Shown here piece after piece: positions 38,307 through 50,900 of a stretch of DNA of 64,000 nucleotides. The position numbers were made by a program, and so were the translations under genes. A model generated the notes under the pieces. It made no database searches. It saw only the letters and a list, made by a program, of their open reading frames with translations, and was not told the DNA's origin. Each line of letters opens with the position of its first letter. Position 1 is the stretch's first letter. Location of the stretch: the NCBI GenBank assembly GCA_947034895.1, contig OX344761.1, forward strand, positions 33,182,863 to 33,246,862. Direction: 5' to 3'. This DNA comes from Rhytidiadelphus loreus. Its lineage: Eukaryota; Streptophyta; Bryopsida; Hypnales; Hylocomiaceae.

Positions 38307-41300
38307 ATGGCGCAGTGTGCACTCCAGGTGCGGGCGGCAGTGGTCGCTGTGCGAGGGGAGACTCCTCATTCTGGCGCCAATGGTGGTAGCATTGGGGCTT
38401 CAAAGTTGGCGAGCGTCTCCCAAGGGTGGCGCTCACTCAATGTGGCGCAGTTGCGAGTAGCCGCGACTTCGGGACGCGTGATGAGGGAACACAATTTGGT
38501 CGCAGGTAAGGCTCGGGGAACAATTCGGGTTGAATTTGAAGTGCTGTGGAGGTTGTGAGAATTGTTAGGGTTTGAGGGTTTGAGAGTTGCGTAAATGGTG
38601 AGGTGGTGGAATTGAATGACCAAGCGTTCTTGTTGTTCTGGTGTTCTGTGCAATTGCCGTTGTCTGCGCTCCGTTCCGGCAATTTTTAGTGAGGATTGGA
38701 TGAGAACTGCAGCTGGAAGATGTGACTAGTAGAGACATTTTGAACAGGAGCCGTCTAGGGATGGGGTTGTGTACTGCTGGAGGGGGCTTGCGATTCTACA
38801 TTCTTAGCGTTTTCTGTTTATGGCCATAGGCACATTGCCGTTTTCGATCGTGTGGCTTCTCAGATGTTTTAAGTGTTTTTAGGATGCGTAAATGATTTCT
38901 AAGTGTTTTAATGTGGGTCTTGTTTCCATTTTGTTCCCATTCTGTAGAGAATTTTAATCTACTGAAATATTTATTATCTGATTCTCTACCTTGGGCGTTG
39001 ATTTCTGAAATCCAAGACCTAAGGTAGTGAACCATAGGAATAGGACTATGGCTGTGGAAATCTCCACTCTTCTGGATTTGGGGCATCCTTCAAGCACATT
39101 GAGTTTTCCGCCCAGAATGTCATTCTTGTGCATGAAATTCTTTTTCATGAGACCTAAATCAAGCATCGTCCGCGCTTCAGTGAAATTTCCCAATTGCTTG
39201 TTGTTAGGGATTACATTTTTTTACGTCAGTAGCTTTGTTGACTCTGCACCAAAAGGGAAGGTGACATTGCATTAGTTTGAGTAGGATCTTACTTGAAAAG
39301 CTGGCAGGCTGGAGGATACTGAAACCCCTTAGTGCTAAGTGTTCCGAAGTCTATATTCTATTCTACATGATGAACAAAGAACAAAGTGCTTCAGGGAAAT
39401 GTCCAAGTAACTTCTCATTCATGCAAACTAATACTTGAATTTTTAAATGATAACTTTCCTTCGTGACCAACCAATTTGATGAAATTGAGGTAAATAGAAT
39501 ATTTGTAAAAAACATGCAATTATTCTCATGCATTAAACATTCAAGCATATTAACCAATATGTAGGAGTCTGCTTTCATTGGGGGATTACTTAGAGCTCAC
39601 TGGAGAGATCATTCTGGGTACTACAAGAGCCAAATTCTCTTGAGATCAAATTTTTCTCACTCAATTGTATGATAATTCCTTATGTCACCATTCAAAGTGA
39701 GAGATTGCAGCCCACTATTGAAATCCCATTTCCATTCAAACATTAGTGGTCACAGACATTTAGCCAAACCATGCTTACACCTATCTTGAAGTCCTACGAA
39801 ATGTATTGGAAGAGATGAGTTGGTGTTGGCAGCACGTGTCAGGAGACGGGATCAGGTCCCTAATGTTTTTAGTATCCTCTCTCTTAGTTTACACAAATTG
39901 ACGCTGATTCTCATCATGCTCAGTCTCAGCTCAATATGAAAAGATGATATGGTAGGGATTCGCATTTTTGAAGTTCCCGATGGAGAGAGTAACGGTGTCC
40001 ATTTTATAAGATTTTGTTTTTTGCGTCGCAGTGAGGGCTGCTGAAGAACCGAATGTAGAGGGAGACGACAGTAGTGGATTTGGATTGGGTGGCAGAGGGT
40101 CCTTTTTCGGGTTTGGGCGTTTTCAAGAGCTTCAAGTGGGTCGGCTTGCTATGATCGGCTGGACGGTAGTCTACTCACCCTTTTTAAAGTTCACGTTATT
40201 TCATGTTTACTTAACTGTTTTGCTTTCCATTATTGCGGATGGATCTGCCCCGGTCTTTTCGATAAGTAAATGAGATTCAAATTCTGCTATCCTCATGAGT
40301 TGACAGTGTACTTGGTAACTTGTGCTGAGCGAGAAACATGCTCGATCAACTTCTCTATATAAAAAGATTGCTAGTCTACGATAAAATCATGGTACATTAC
40401 GCACCTGTAAGAAGGAATTTGGTTCTCTCACTTTGGGAAGATGCAGGGTTTGACTCCATAGTTAATGGGTCAAAGATTCATGGTTTATATTGACCAAATG
40501 TGAAAGATATATTTTGGGAGGGAACAAATTTTACATCACCAGAATGAGCGAAGAACTTCCATGCGATGATTAAAAAATAATTGAAATTGTACAATACAAA
40601 GTCTTCATATTATCTACTCAAACCTGCTTAAAAGACAGATGTGATGCCCAATGTTAGCCTTTTGCTCCTTTCGGAGTTAATGTATGAGTCTCAACTTTCA
40701 ACCAGGTCTTGCAAGACAATACTTCACCATTGAGGGGGCATCAAGCCCACCATAGTATTGTTTTGCCTTGCTCGTGGTCAGCAAGAGGTGCTAGATTCAC
40801 GTTTAAATAGAGTGAGAGTGGTGTTAGTCTTTTTCCGAAAGAGAGTTCACATTGCACCTGAGCTAAATTCATGTTTAAATTTTCTTGAGTGGTGTGTTCT
40901 TTGCTACCTTGGGCTTTTACCGTAAGAGAGGTAGAGCCACCTCAGGTACATGGTTTATTTTGTTTAGTGTACAATGCACAATTGTGAAACATTAGGTACA
41001 ACATTAATTAATGTACCTGTTGATATATAACATTTACTGCGCTTTGAATCTTGAGTTGGACGCTTGGTGATCGGCCACATGAGTGACTAATCGCTGAGAA
41101 GCTTCTTGATGTGTCTGTAATCCTTTCAAGTTGCCATTTTTGGTAGTTCTTTATCCCAGAAGCTATGTAGAAATTGTTTGACTCTCTAGATCTGGTGCTG
41201 ATAGTGACTGGCGTGGCTCTTTTGGACAGGCTGCTGTTGTCATGGAGGTGATAACTGGCAAGGGTGTACTCGGGCAACTAGGAATCAACCCCACGACTGT

Positions 41301-41706
41301 GAAGGGACCTTTCCTTGCAGGTTTTCTATTTCTTTTGATCGGTGGTCTTCTTGGTGGTTACGTTGTCATCAACAACCCCCCAGACGTCAGCAAGGCCCCT
41401 CCCAATGAAGGCGATGGGTTGCCCCGAAATCCTCTCCAAACCTACGATGCCAAAACCTTAGACCCTCTCACAACGTACACCCGAGGTGGAGTAGTGGACC
41501 GACCCAGTGGACAGGTAGATTTCTTAATAATAAAAAGTATATAATTGATTTTCCATTGGATTGATCAATCCCTGTTTTCGTGTTCACTTACTCAGTGTTT
41601 CACGGGTGACACTGTATTTAATTTAAGCAATGTTTTTTTTCCGGTTTCTGTGCAGAAGGGCAAGGAGCCATATGTGTCTGACCTGGATCTTCCTCCAAAG
41701 AAGTAA
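38307..41706 (+). CDS. LHC-superfamily two-helix protein (LIL/SEP-like), chloroplast
   Basis: This is a light-harvesting-like thylakoid protein, probably photoprotective or a pigment-binding assembly factor (family inference). Four exons join in phase: 38307-38505, 40032-40165, 41230-41514 and 41656-41706, giving 222 aa. Exon 1 encodes a Ser/Ala/Arg-rich chloroplast transit peptide. The LHC signature spans exons 2 and 3: FQELQVGRLAMIGW, then TAAVVMEVITGKGVLGQLG. It contains the ExxxGRxAM chlorophyll-binding motif of helix 1. A second hydrophobic helix follows (FLAGFLFLLIGGLLGGYVVI). The hydrophilic tail is rich in Pro and Asp and ends PPKK. PsbS has four helices and one-helix proteins have one, so two helices place it with stress-enhanced or LIL proteins; the exact subfamily is unresolved. 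Intron 1 (1.5 kb) carries a repeat shared with APC10 and NUP160. Confidence 0.85.
39550..39885 (+). repeat. First-intron dispersed repeat, copy C
   Basis: This lies in intron 1 of the LHC-like gene (38506-40031). It matches copy A over nearly its whole length, from AACCAATATGTAGGAGT to GGAGACGGGATCAGGTCCCT and TTTTAGTATCCTC, in the same orientation relative to transcription. Confidence 0.75.
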
Positions 41707-43600
41707 AACAAGCAAGCAAGCATGAACTACGGTAGTCGAAATCCCACAGTTCGAATGCATGTAACATATTGTTAGAGTGTTATGCTGCAAGGGATTAGAC
41801 TTGCAATTTTTTCGTCTCAAGTGCAGTGTTTATTGTTCACGAAGTTGTCTAGTGTATGTTGTATTTTGTGCTGTAGGTGATAGAATAGGAACCTCTCCAT
41901 GGCTTACTTCTTTCTGTACAAGTTGTTGATAATTGGACATCAAGTTGAATGTTTTGGGGAAGAGTGTAATGTTTAGGGATTAATTACGTGGTCACCAATG
42001 AAGTGATTGATCATCACCCAACAGAACCGCGTAACTTAACTTTGAGCAAGCATAACTTATGCGAAGTCATGAAAAGCCTCGACTCTCTTGTAACCCCTAC
42101 AGCTCCTAAGTTGCATCCAAAAACTAAACTGGATGTGTTTTCGCAAGGGTGGGAGGTAAGCCTCTATTTAGGAAGAAGGAAGAAGAATGTGATTAGATTG
42201 CGTGCAATCATGACTTGTTGTCATTGCAAATGAAATTATGAGTTGGTTAAAAATTCAAATATGATTTTCAGATTAGAAGCAAACTAAGAACCAGAGAGAC
42301 GATGACTTTCAAGACTTTTAGGACAGCCTTATCATTTGCATGAGAGTTTAAATCAATTTTTGTTGTTTTTGTCTTTGTCTCTTAACTTTTAGATTTTTTG
42401 AGAATTTGTAAGGATTTGTTAAAATTGGTTCAATTGTAATAATGTGGTTAGAATTGGGTGTATGTATTGCAACTAAAGCCACACTTAATTGTAACCTTGT
42501 TGCAGAATTTTTTTACATCCTCATTTAAAAATGTACTCATTGATAGAATAAGAAAATAATTAGTAATGAGTATAATTTAAATTCATCTCCAAGATGTGAA
42601 AAAACATTAATCCCTAAATGCCCAAGACCTTTTTTGAACTTCTAGGAATTTGCTCAAAAATGAACAAAAAGACAACATTTTGATAAGTTGTATCAGTTTT
42701 TTTGGAATTGTAATTGTACAAATTCAAATTTAACATGTTAGAAATCACATAGGAAAAGTAAAAACAACAATATCACTTGTAAATTGAAAGATTATAATGT
42801 TTGATCACTAGGGTGTTAGAATTGTGAAAGTGATTTGAAGCTTTTCAATCCTCTTTTCACATGTCAAGTCTAAAAAATTGGTAGTCCAAAAATATAAGGT
42901 TGAAGGGCACAACATGCACAATCCTAGTCAATTTATGACTTTTGAAAATTTACTCTACAATTTTTTTAAATGAATTTCTAATGTGATTTTTTTTGTAGGA
43001 TCTACTGTAGTGTATTTGAGGCCCATTTCCAAGAGCCCTCAACACTATAGAAAGTCAAGATTGCAATGAACATCCTTGCACAAAATCTTGAATAGAAAAA
43101 TCATCATCGATCATTTTCAAAATTGGATTTTTGATGCTAAAACTAGACTTCAAAAGATAACTTTTCAGAAATACAACTACTAAAAATAGTAAATTGAGTA
43201 CACTTTATTTAACTTCAAAGTATTGTCTACACCAGAATTTGGTGCCTCGCATTTAGGGGTTAACAGCAGATTACCTTAGAATCAGTCCACCCTCCATGTG
43301 GCAGACTTACAGCCATCCCTCCCAAACCCGTGCGGCCCCACCCCCCAAAAAGCAAAGAATATGATGCTGTACTCCCACGGTTACCAGTCCACGACAGCCA
43401 TGGGCCCCATTTGTTTGTGGTCTTGGGTGTCGACTTCGTCTCGCACCTTCCCTACGATCCATCATTCCCAGCTCCATCGCCACAGCTCCCTTCACTCGTC
43501 AAAATCATCAGCACCAGCGCTTCTCGGTTTCCACTCGCACTTCCTTTTTCCCCGTTTTTCTGAATTCCCCTTGCTTGCCTCATTCCATCCGTCTCTTTCT
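41707..43600. other. Intergenic region between LHC-like gene and MPC1
   Basis: It begins with the probable 3' UTR of the LHC-like gene (to about 41960). AT-rich sequence follows without recognised elements, and then a GC-richer stretch from about 43240 that should be the MPC1 promoter. Confidence 0.5.
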
Positions 43601-43612
43601 CGTCTCTTCTCG

Positions 43613-44060
43613 TACTGTGGATCGCTCGTTTTTGTACATTAGGGTTACGGGAGGTCTTAGGGATCTTGAACTCGAATGGCGTGTGGATCTTAGTTGAATT
43701 GGTCTTCTTCATTTCTATTCTGTGAAATTTTCATTTTAGATGATGTTTCGTTTTCAGCTTATCGAACGGGTTGTTAGAATGTTGGGTCTCCCCACTTTCT
43801 CGTACCATGGATCGCTCGTTTTTGTAATTTAGGGTTATGGGAGGTCACGGGGATCTTGAATTTGAATGGCGTGGGTATCTTTGTTAAATTGATCTTCATT
43901 TCTATTCTGTGAAATTTGGAATTGGAGGACATGGGGATCTTGAACTCGAATGGCGTGTGAAATTTTAGTTCAATTGGTCTTCATATCTATTTTGTGAAAT
44001 TTCGTTTGGGGGGATATTTCGTTTTCAGCTTATCGAACGGTTTGTTGGAATGTTGGGCAG
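43613..44060 (+). repeat. Tandem triplication in the MPC1 5' leader
   Basis: Three related segments start at about 43613, 43803 and 43919. The first two share TGGATCGCTCGTTTTTGTA and TTAGGGTTA; all three share GGGATCTTGAA, CGAATGGCGTG or a close variant, and TTCTATTCTGTGAAATTT; the first and third share TTTCGTTTTCAGCTTATCGAA. The last segment ends at GGGCAG (44060), which is also a good splice acceptor. A 5'-UTR intron, with its acceptor possibly duplicated, is therefore likely. Confidence 0.75.
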
Positions 44061-44071
44061 GGTGAAGGATC

Positions 44072-45707
44072 ATGGCGGCGATGAGAGCGTTCTGGAACAG
44101 TCCCGTGGGACCGAAGACCACGCACTTCTGGGGCCCAGTGGCGAATTGGGGTTTCGTAGTTGCGGTAATGTTCGGAAATTGATTGAAATGGTGGATTGAT
44201 TGACTCTCATTTTGGAAATGCGGACAGGATGGTAGAGTTTGTGAATTTTAGGGTTGGTGGAGAATGAACGCAATTATGAATGCTCAGCTATGTTGTTAAT
44301 ATAAGCGGTCTTCATTTGGTCATACATTGGAGTTATTAACGTGGAATGTCTAGTCTTTGTGAGATTTCTTCAATGGCTTGATTTGAAGGATTCGAATTGA
44401 CCAGAATTGTATCTACACCTTATGTTTACATTAGTTTGAATGTCACTGGTCTCTTTTTAAGTTGATCACAAGGTTCAGTTAAAGTGTGCGTTTGACATAC
44501 AAGGACAATTATGTGTCCTAAGGAAGAACTGCTAGTTTATCACAACGATATTTTATAATGACATCTTCAGGGTAACAATGCCTCTTCTATTACGTGGACT
44601 GGTTAACAGTTTTTTCATTCCTCAAACTTATTAGGGGTACAGACATAATTAAGCCCAAAATTTGGTTAATTTCAACTGCAAGAATTTGGTTAAAATGTTG
44701 TGGGCGTCTATAAGGCAACAATTCCTGCATTCTTACCAGATACTGCTAATGAGAATATAGGAATTGCTCTCAACTATATCAATCAAGACAGTTGATTTTT
44801 TACAATGATAGAGAGGAAGTTAAGGCCATGGACATGTCTGGCCTGTTTACCCCTACTGTAGAAGAAACTCTGAAATTGAGGCTCTGTACGCGTTGACATG
44901 TGCAGGTTCAGTCTCCATGACATTCTGTCTGTCCTTTATTCCTATCCATGTTGTAGGCTGTTCGGATGATATCTTCAGGCAGGTTATCATGAATATACGT
45001 GTCAAGTACACCCATCATAATCGCTGTGTACTGCAATGGTCATTTGAGTGAAATTGGGTCAAGTATGCCTTCAGCATATCAGGCTATAGTGTGAATTTTC
45101 AGGGGATCAATTTGTCGTATCATTATTCGGAATTGAAGTAGTACGTTAGTAATTGGTGATCGATCTCTAGGGTTGTCTGATAAGAACATTCCTACTACTG
45201 AAATTTTCTATCTGCGAATCTATGCGGCAAGACTTTGTTTAGTATACTAGTAAAACTTCGTCCAGCTCTTCTAAGTGTCTTACAAATCTGCTGCTATGTT
45301 GTAGGGTTTGGTGGACACGCAGAAGCCACCTGAAATGATTTCGGGAAACATGACTGGCGTGATGTGCGTGTACTCGTGTCTTTTCATGAGGTTTGCTTGG
45401 ATGGTCCAGCCACGAAATTATCTCCTTTTTGGTGTTCATGCCTCCAACGAGACCGTGCAGCTGTACCAGTTCCAGCGTTGGTACCGATGGTATAGCGCTC
45501 AGTAAGTTTTCATGACTTTCATCTCGTATTGTAATCAATTTCTGCTTATGCATAAGCCCTATTGGACGACCTGTGAAGGTGGAATTGAAGTGAAGGTATT
45601 CTGGTTGTTGAAGTGATTAATTAAATACACTCTTCCTGTCCTTGCATGCATGTGATTGCAGACGTACTGTAGTGCGTGAGCCAACCATTCTCCAGAAAGA
45701 TATGTGA
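44072..45707 (+). CDS. MPC1: Mitochondrial pyruvate carrier 1
   Basis: MPC1 forms a heterodimer with MPC2 in the inner mitochondrial membrane and imports pyruvate. Three exons join in phase: 44072-44164, 45305-45501 and 45662-45707, with GT-AG introns, for 111 aa, the usual size. Family hallmarks are [20 protein letters not shown] across the exon 1-2 junction, then [19 protein letters not shown] and [20 protein letters not shown], ending [15 protein letters not shown]. Hydrophobic segments fit three short membrane helices. MPC1 rather than MPC2 is chosen from PEMISGNMT and [12 protein letters not shown]. The C-terminal [14 protein letters not shown] extension is basic and typical of plant forms. 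There is no separate presequence. The first ATG (44072) gives [20 protein letters not shown]; a second ATG three codons later is also possible. Confidence 0.95.
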
Positions 45708-48700
45708 GGGGCGCGGACACGCGTAGCTTGTTTTTGTGTAGTGAGAGGTCTTTTGCCCCTTGTGGTTAGAGTACGGGGACTTCTTCTGAATGATTAAAAG
45801 GAAAAAAACAAACTCAGATTCAGATGTAGGCGAAGGTCATTGCGTAAGATTTTGATGAAGCAGTTAATTATTTCAGTAACTTGGTCCTGATGGTATCGTG
45901 TGTTTACTACTGAACTGCAGGCCAGACATGGACCCCAAGACCAAAAGCTCTTAATCACATTACTTGCTGGCAAACTAGTTTTGCTTTGCTTTCTGGTTTC
46001 ACTGCAATTCGCACCACGGTGATTTATTGCCTGGAACTCATAAGAGGCGTCCTCCCTTGATTGTATTACTGTCTCTATTGTCGAGGGGCAGGCGGAACTT
46101 CCAACGTGGCTAGGAAAGTCCTGTATCTACAATAATTAGCACGCAATGTTTTCTCAACGCCATTGTACGTCATTGGCATGTTTTTTTACTTCCAGCGACC
46201 TGCAAGAATCGGTGGTTTATATCGAACTTTCAACTCTTGGTGTCGGGTTTGTTTCACTTGGAAACTGGTGACCATGATTGCATTGGTGTAGTTGGAAATT
46301 ATAACTACATTTGCAGTTGAGAGAATTGAGTAGTAGCAGTTTTCCATCTGCTAGTGCCTGCTGTAGGTTGCTGAATTCAGATTTGTTCGCCTTGATCAAT
46401 ACTGAACGAGGTTATGTGTGCGGGCTTTGATACAGCTTGCAAGCATGCCGCATATACTGTGCAGAGTAACGTTGATTAACATATACCTAGAGGAGTACAG
46501 ATATTTAGTTAAATTATGGAGAAGATTGATTCACTGGTTGCAGCACATAATTGAATTTGGGAATTATGATTCTATTGCTAACCATCTATTGGAAGAAGTT
46601 TGCAAAACCTTGTCTATTCATTTCAGCTAAACATGGAAAACCCTGCTTAAGGTACGTCCTCCTCAGTTGGTAACAGTTATTGTCATACCAGCTATATCTT
46701 TATTTACAATTTTGAGTCAATTCGTGATCTACTACGGTAGTCCTTATGTGACTGGTCAGAGCTACCCAACTATCACTTGGAATTTTCAAACTTCTTGCGG
46801 ATTGATTGGATTGCACGGGACGTGTACAGTACTGTACAGTATCCTGCAGCTAAGTTACGGACACTTCTTCTGGAACCTTCCAGAAGAACCAGTTCTGTGA
46901 TGAACTTCACATGAATACACAATATTCAATCCTCAAAAAAAATTGCACATATTGCAGTTCACTTGTTGCCTAGCAGCAAAGGTTACATTACATTAATCCC
47001 AATATTAATCCCAATGTCTTTACAACAAAATCACAATTAGGTGAGAAAAGTCACATTCAGTTGGTGAAAGCAAGTATTGATGTGTTGTTTTGGTGATCTC
47101 ATCTTAGGCACAAATGTTGGTGCAGATGTGTGCATTCCAACTTGTATAAGCACAATGGAGTTGTGCTTATACACTATGATGTTTCTCAAAGGCAAATTGA
47201 GGGAGGGTGGCTTGCATTTCAGAGTGTCAATCATTTTCAAGAAAGAGTTGTAACAATTCAAGAGTATCTTGTAGCCAATTCTTGTGCCCACAATGAAGAT
47301 TTGATCCCTCACGACATAAGAGAAGGCTTGCATTGTTGGTATGCAGGAGGTAGGACTCTCCAATGCTCAAATTGGACGTAAATTGGGCAAATTTGTTTTT
47401 GATCTTATGAAGCAATATCAACTTCGAGGGACTATCATCTTCTTGAAGGCTTTGGGTAGAAGATGTAAGCTCAACTTTTGTAACAAGTAGCAACTAGCAC
47501 TACTAATATTTGTTGATTGATGCATACTTCTTATTGCAATTCAAACCCTAACAACGACAAAAATTTGCACGCGTACATTGAGAAAATATATTGAAGTTCT
47601 TGGCTTCAACAATTGTTGTATAGTCAAAAAAACTCTTCTCAAGGATGCACATAAAGCATAAAAGCTTACATTTGCTCAATACATTTAATATGAATATAGT
47701 CTCTCTGGGCTTTCCATTACACTTTACAATTCTCAATTCCATGCAGTGTTTTTTAATATTTGACAGCAATTCAAACTTCACAGTAGTCTTTAAAAGGTTT
47801 GGAGCCTGAAAATTGCCTGCCTGTATGGCTTCTCTTAGCTGCTGGGTACTGTACAAAAATTCTTCAAAAAGAGCCATGCAAAACAAGGAAAGGTGCAAAC
47901 ATGATTTCATCATGTAAGGAAATTAATATGGTCTTTTGAATACACAAAGGTAAAGTAAGAACCAAACTTCTGGAAGTTGCATGAAGAATGTTGTTGAACT
48001 GTAGACGCAGTTTGTACCATAGGAAACCGGTATTTTCATTAACTGTTATTAATGTTCAAAATTCAAACACATTGAGGGAGACTTTTTATTTGTGTTAAAA
48101 AAAAGAAAAAAGAAAAAACACACACTTTTTCAAACTCTGTGTGCTGATCAGATTTGACCAAGGAATGTGTTTCAAATGGGTGTTGAAACTGACAATGTCA
48201 CTTGTGTTAACTTAGATTCATTTGGAATTTGGTTGGAAGAATTGTTGAAACTTATGTTGCATTTATGAATGAAATTGATTACCTATTTGTTGATGGTACA
48301 GGTCTAGTTTTTTAATGCATCTAAAGTGGACTGTTAGCTCTAGTTAGAAAACTTGACAATATATGTATGGTGTGAGAGAAACTAAGAAACTAATTAAATT
48401 ATGGAAACATTAGTGGATAAAGTGACACAATAAGTCCATAAAAGCGTTATGCATTTATTGCATTATTGGCTTTGTTCTTGGCCTCCTAGCAAATGCTTCA
48501 TGACAAATGAAATAGACAATGAATCTAGGAAGAACATAAAGTGTATGTTGTAATTGTCGCTCAAGAACTTCATAGCCTAAAAGAAATGGACACCTAAGGG
48601 TGCACATCATGGAGCCTCATAGTTGGTCAATAGAGGTAATGTCACTAGTAGAGTTTTTTATGGAGATTTGGCGGTCATTTGCACCAAAGTAATGGGTCCT

Positions 48701-49111
48701 ACACTATGTCCTTGGAACACAAAGTAACACTAAAAAGATGGTAGATTATGGATGAAAATAGAATTATGGATATGTAATATGTATTAGTGTGATATTTTCT
48801 ATCCTATATGTGGATGAATGTTGAAATTTGGAGCACTACTAAATAAAGCCTTGAAAGCTAGTGGTTGATACATTGAATTTCAAATGTAAATGAAACATAT
48901 CAGTAACATTGCTTTGGAGCAACTTGAAATTAATCAATTCAACCTTTGCTGACTATCAAGAGTTTCAAAACACCCCTTAAAAATTGATTTCAAATGGAAT
49001 TAAATTGTCCCAAATTATCCATGTATTCGTTTATTGTAAACCACTACCAAGAGATTTCCCATACAAAATCTCTAGACAAATTCTTGACCGTCCACAATTA
49101 GGGTTTGAATA
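45708..49111. other. Gene-free AT-rich region
   Basis: The MPC1 3' UTR lies at its start. No further gene is supported. A perfect 12-bp-arm hairpin lies at 47144-47172. Confidence 0.55.
47144..47172. repeat. Perfect short hairpin
   Basis: GTATAAGCACAA, a five-base loop TGGAG, then TTGTGCTTATAC. No T-run follows and no gene ends nearby, so a role as a terminator is not supported. Confidence 0.8.
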
Positions 49112-49442
49112 AGGTAGGAGGTCCACAAATTACCCACCTAAGAGCCCAAACTGGATTTTTGGAAGGTGAAGCTTCTTGGAAAAAAATTCAGTAAATTTTT
49201 TACTTGAAAGACAAGTGGAATTGGCATCTAACCCAAGTTGTTTCATATTTTTTGGAGCCTTGTGGAATTAGTTATGAAAATTTTGAAGTTGAAATGTCAT
49301 AGGGCTCTAAAATCGTCCACCTCCTCAAATGTACACGGTTTGTTCATTGTTGAAGGCTACCAATAAGCAACATGTACAAATAGTGTACATTAGAGGAGGT
49401 GGGCCATTCTAGATCCTATGTGCTTTTAAAAACCTCCTACCT
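49112..49442. mobile_element. TA-target MITE, 331 bp
   Basis: The termini are AGGTAGGAGG on the left and CCTCCTACCT on the right, flanked by TA (49110-49111 and 49443-49444). The interior matches the reverse complement of the element at 51415-51739 and part of the 1.1-kb element at 35539-36654. The right half holds an internal palindrome around GTCCACCTCCTCAAATGTAC and its reverse complement at about 49300-49410. Confidence 0.75.
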
Positions 49443-50160
49443 TATGCTTTATGTAGGTTTGATCATTGTATACAAAAAATTTGCCTTTCCTTTCTCATTC
49501 ATTGGCAAAGTTCTTCTACTAACAATTGTTGACAAAGTTCTTATTAAATCTATCAAAGATTGGTCTTGGGCAATGCCCCCCGCTACCAATTGGGAAAAGC
49601 AGCACTTACAAATTAAACTCGGACGCCATCGGTCATCGCTTTTTATTTTCTTGCAATTCCTAAATTGTCAAGCACCGCCCCTGTCAACTTAACAAAACTT
49701 ACGGTGCGTATGATGCCGATTTCTCTCATTGACCATAAAGTAGGAAATTGCCGTAAAGTTTCGACCACCCCCTAAAATGATGTACGCAAGCGCAATATGC
49801 CTTGTGCTCAAGTAAACTTTTTAACTTCAAAATTCAAAGTACTTGAATATTGATGGATTGCATGGCTCATCATCACCCCCAAGAGCGGCTGAAAATATAT
49901 TTTTGTGACTTGTTCCACTTTGTTACTACAACCACAAAGACAGACAAAAGAAGAAGAAGAGACGTGCGGCAATCGGACATCTACAAAACAAAAATGAATA
50001 GCGGATATTTTTCGACCACCACGACATCCTACCACCAACACTCCATCCCCCATTCTCTCTTTTTTTTTTTTCTTCCTTTTTCTTCTTCCTTTTCTTCTTT
50101 TTCCCAGTGAAATCTGAAGAATGAATGAAATAGATTCAAGCAGATCATGATGATGGTGAT
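49443..50160. other. Gene-free flank with pyrimidine tract
   Basis: I see no supported gene. A CT-rich tract lies at about 50055-50105. Confidence 0.5.
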
Positions 50161-50900
50161 GAGTACTGTACAATCAGCCCCCGGGGGCAACCAAGCGACG
50201 GACCGACGGAATAAGCTCTCTCCCGGCATCATCCGTCCATCACTACAACTACTCAAGTTAAAAAGTCATTGGCGGAACCAACAATGATTGAATACAATTT
50301 AAAAGCTCAGTAGCCACGTCCAGCAGCAAGCTGAAGTCGAGACGAGACGAACAAATTATTTGCCCCCGGCAGATTTCCAACATGACAAAAAGTAAGTAAG
50401 TAAGCGTACTCCCCCCCCCCCCCCTTTTCCCGGACCCCCCCCCCCCCCATCCCGGAACCCCGGCCCCATATCTCCACTTTTTCCCCTTTAAAAAGTTCAG
50501 ATGAGTTCAGAGTGGCCAGAACTGCAACCAGGCTTTCATCAGACTGTGACCAACGCACCTTTGGAATACTCTCAGACAGGTGGACGGACCGACGGGCGGA
50601 GGGGTGGATGGGTGGATGGGTGGGCGGGCGGACGGACGGTCCGACGGTCCGAGGTGCACTCACCTGGCAAGTTTTTATCATTACCCACCTTTAAGTTTGT
50701 TCCTCGCCTGGTTGAGAGAGTACCCGACTCCTTTCTTGGCATGTGAACTGTCCCTGGCTCCATCCACAATCACCCATCTGATTGCACAAACAAATCATTC
50801 CTTTCGATGTCGCTCACTCGCGCGCGCGCCTCGCTTTTTTCTCGGGGTTCAGGGGGGCCCGGGGTGGAAAGGGCTTTAGTGAGAAGGACAGTGGCGTCCA
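50160..50900. other. GC-rich island with poly-C runs and G-quadruplex motif
   Basis: Two runs of 14 C lie at 50411-50424 and 50435-50448. At 50594-50629 there are at least five GGG runs separated by short spacers (GGGCGGAGGGGTGGATGGGT and onward), a strong G-quadruplex motif. CpG is frequent, unlike the surroundings. Open frames here are all repeat-driven and show no family. It could be a CpG-island promoter without a recognised gene, or a GC-rich insertion. Confidence 0.6.

Noticed and set aside
43298..43642. 114-aa frame upstream of MPC1
   Set aside because: Ser/His/Pro-rich composition, in the promoter/leader and its repeats, with no family resemblance.
46667..46900. 77-aa hydrophobic frame
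   Set aside because: No splice partners or family match, and AT-rich DNA readily gives hydrophobic frames.
50307..50681. 124-aa minus-strand frame in the GC island
   Set aside because: The Pro-rich part is the G-rich minisatellite read backwards; only a short middle segment looks protein-like.
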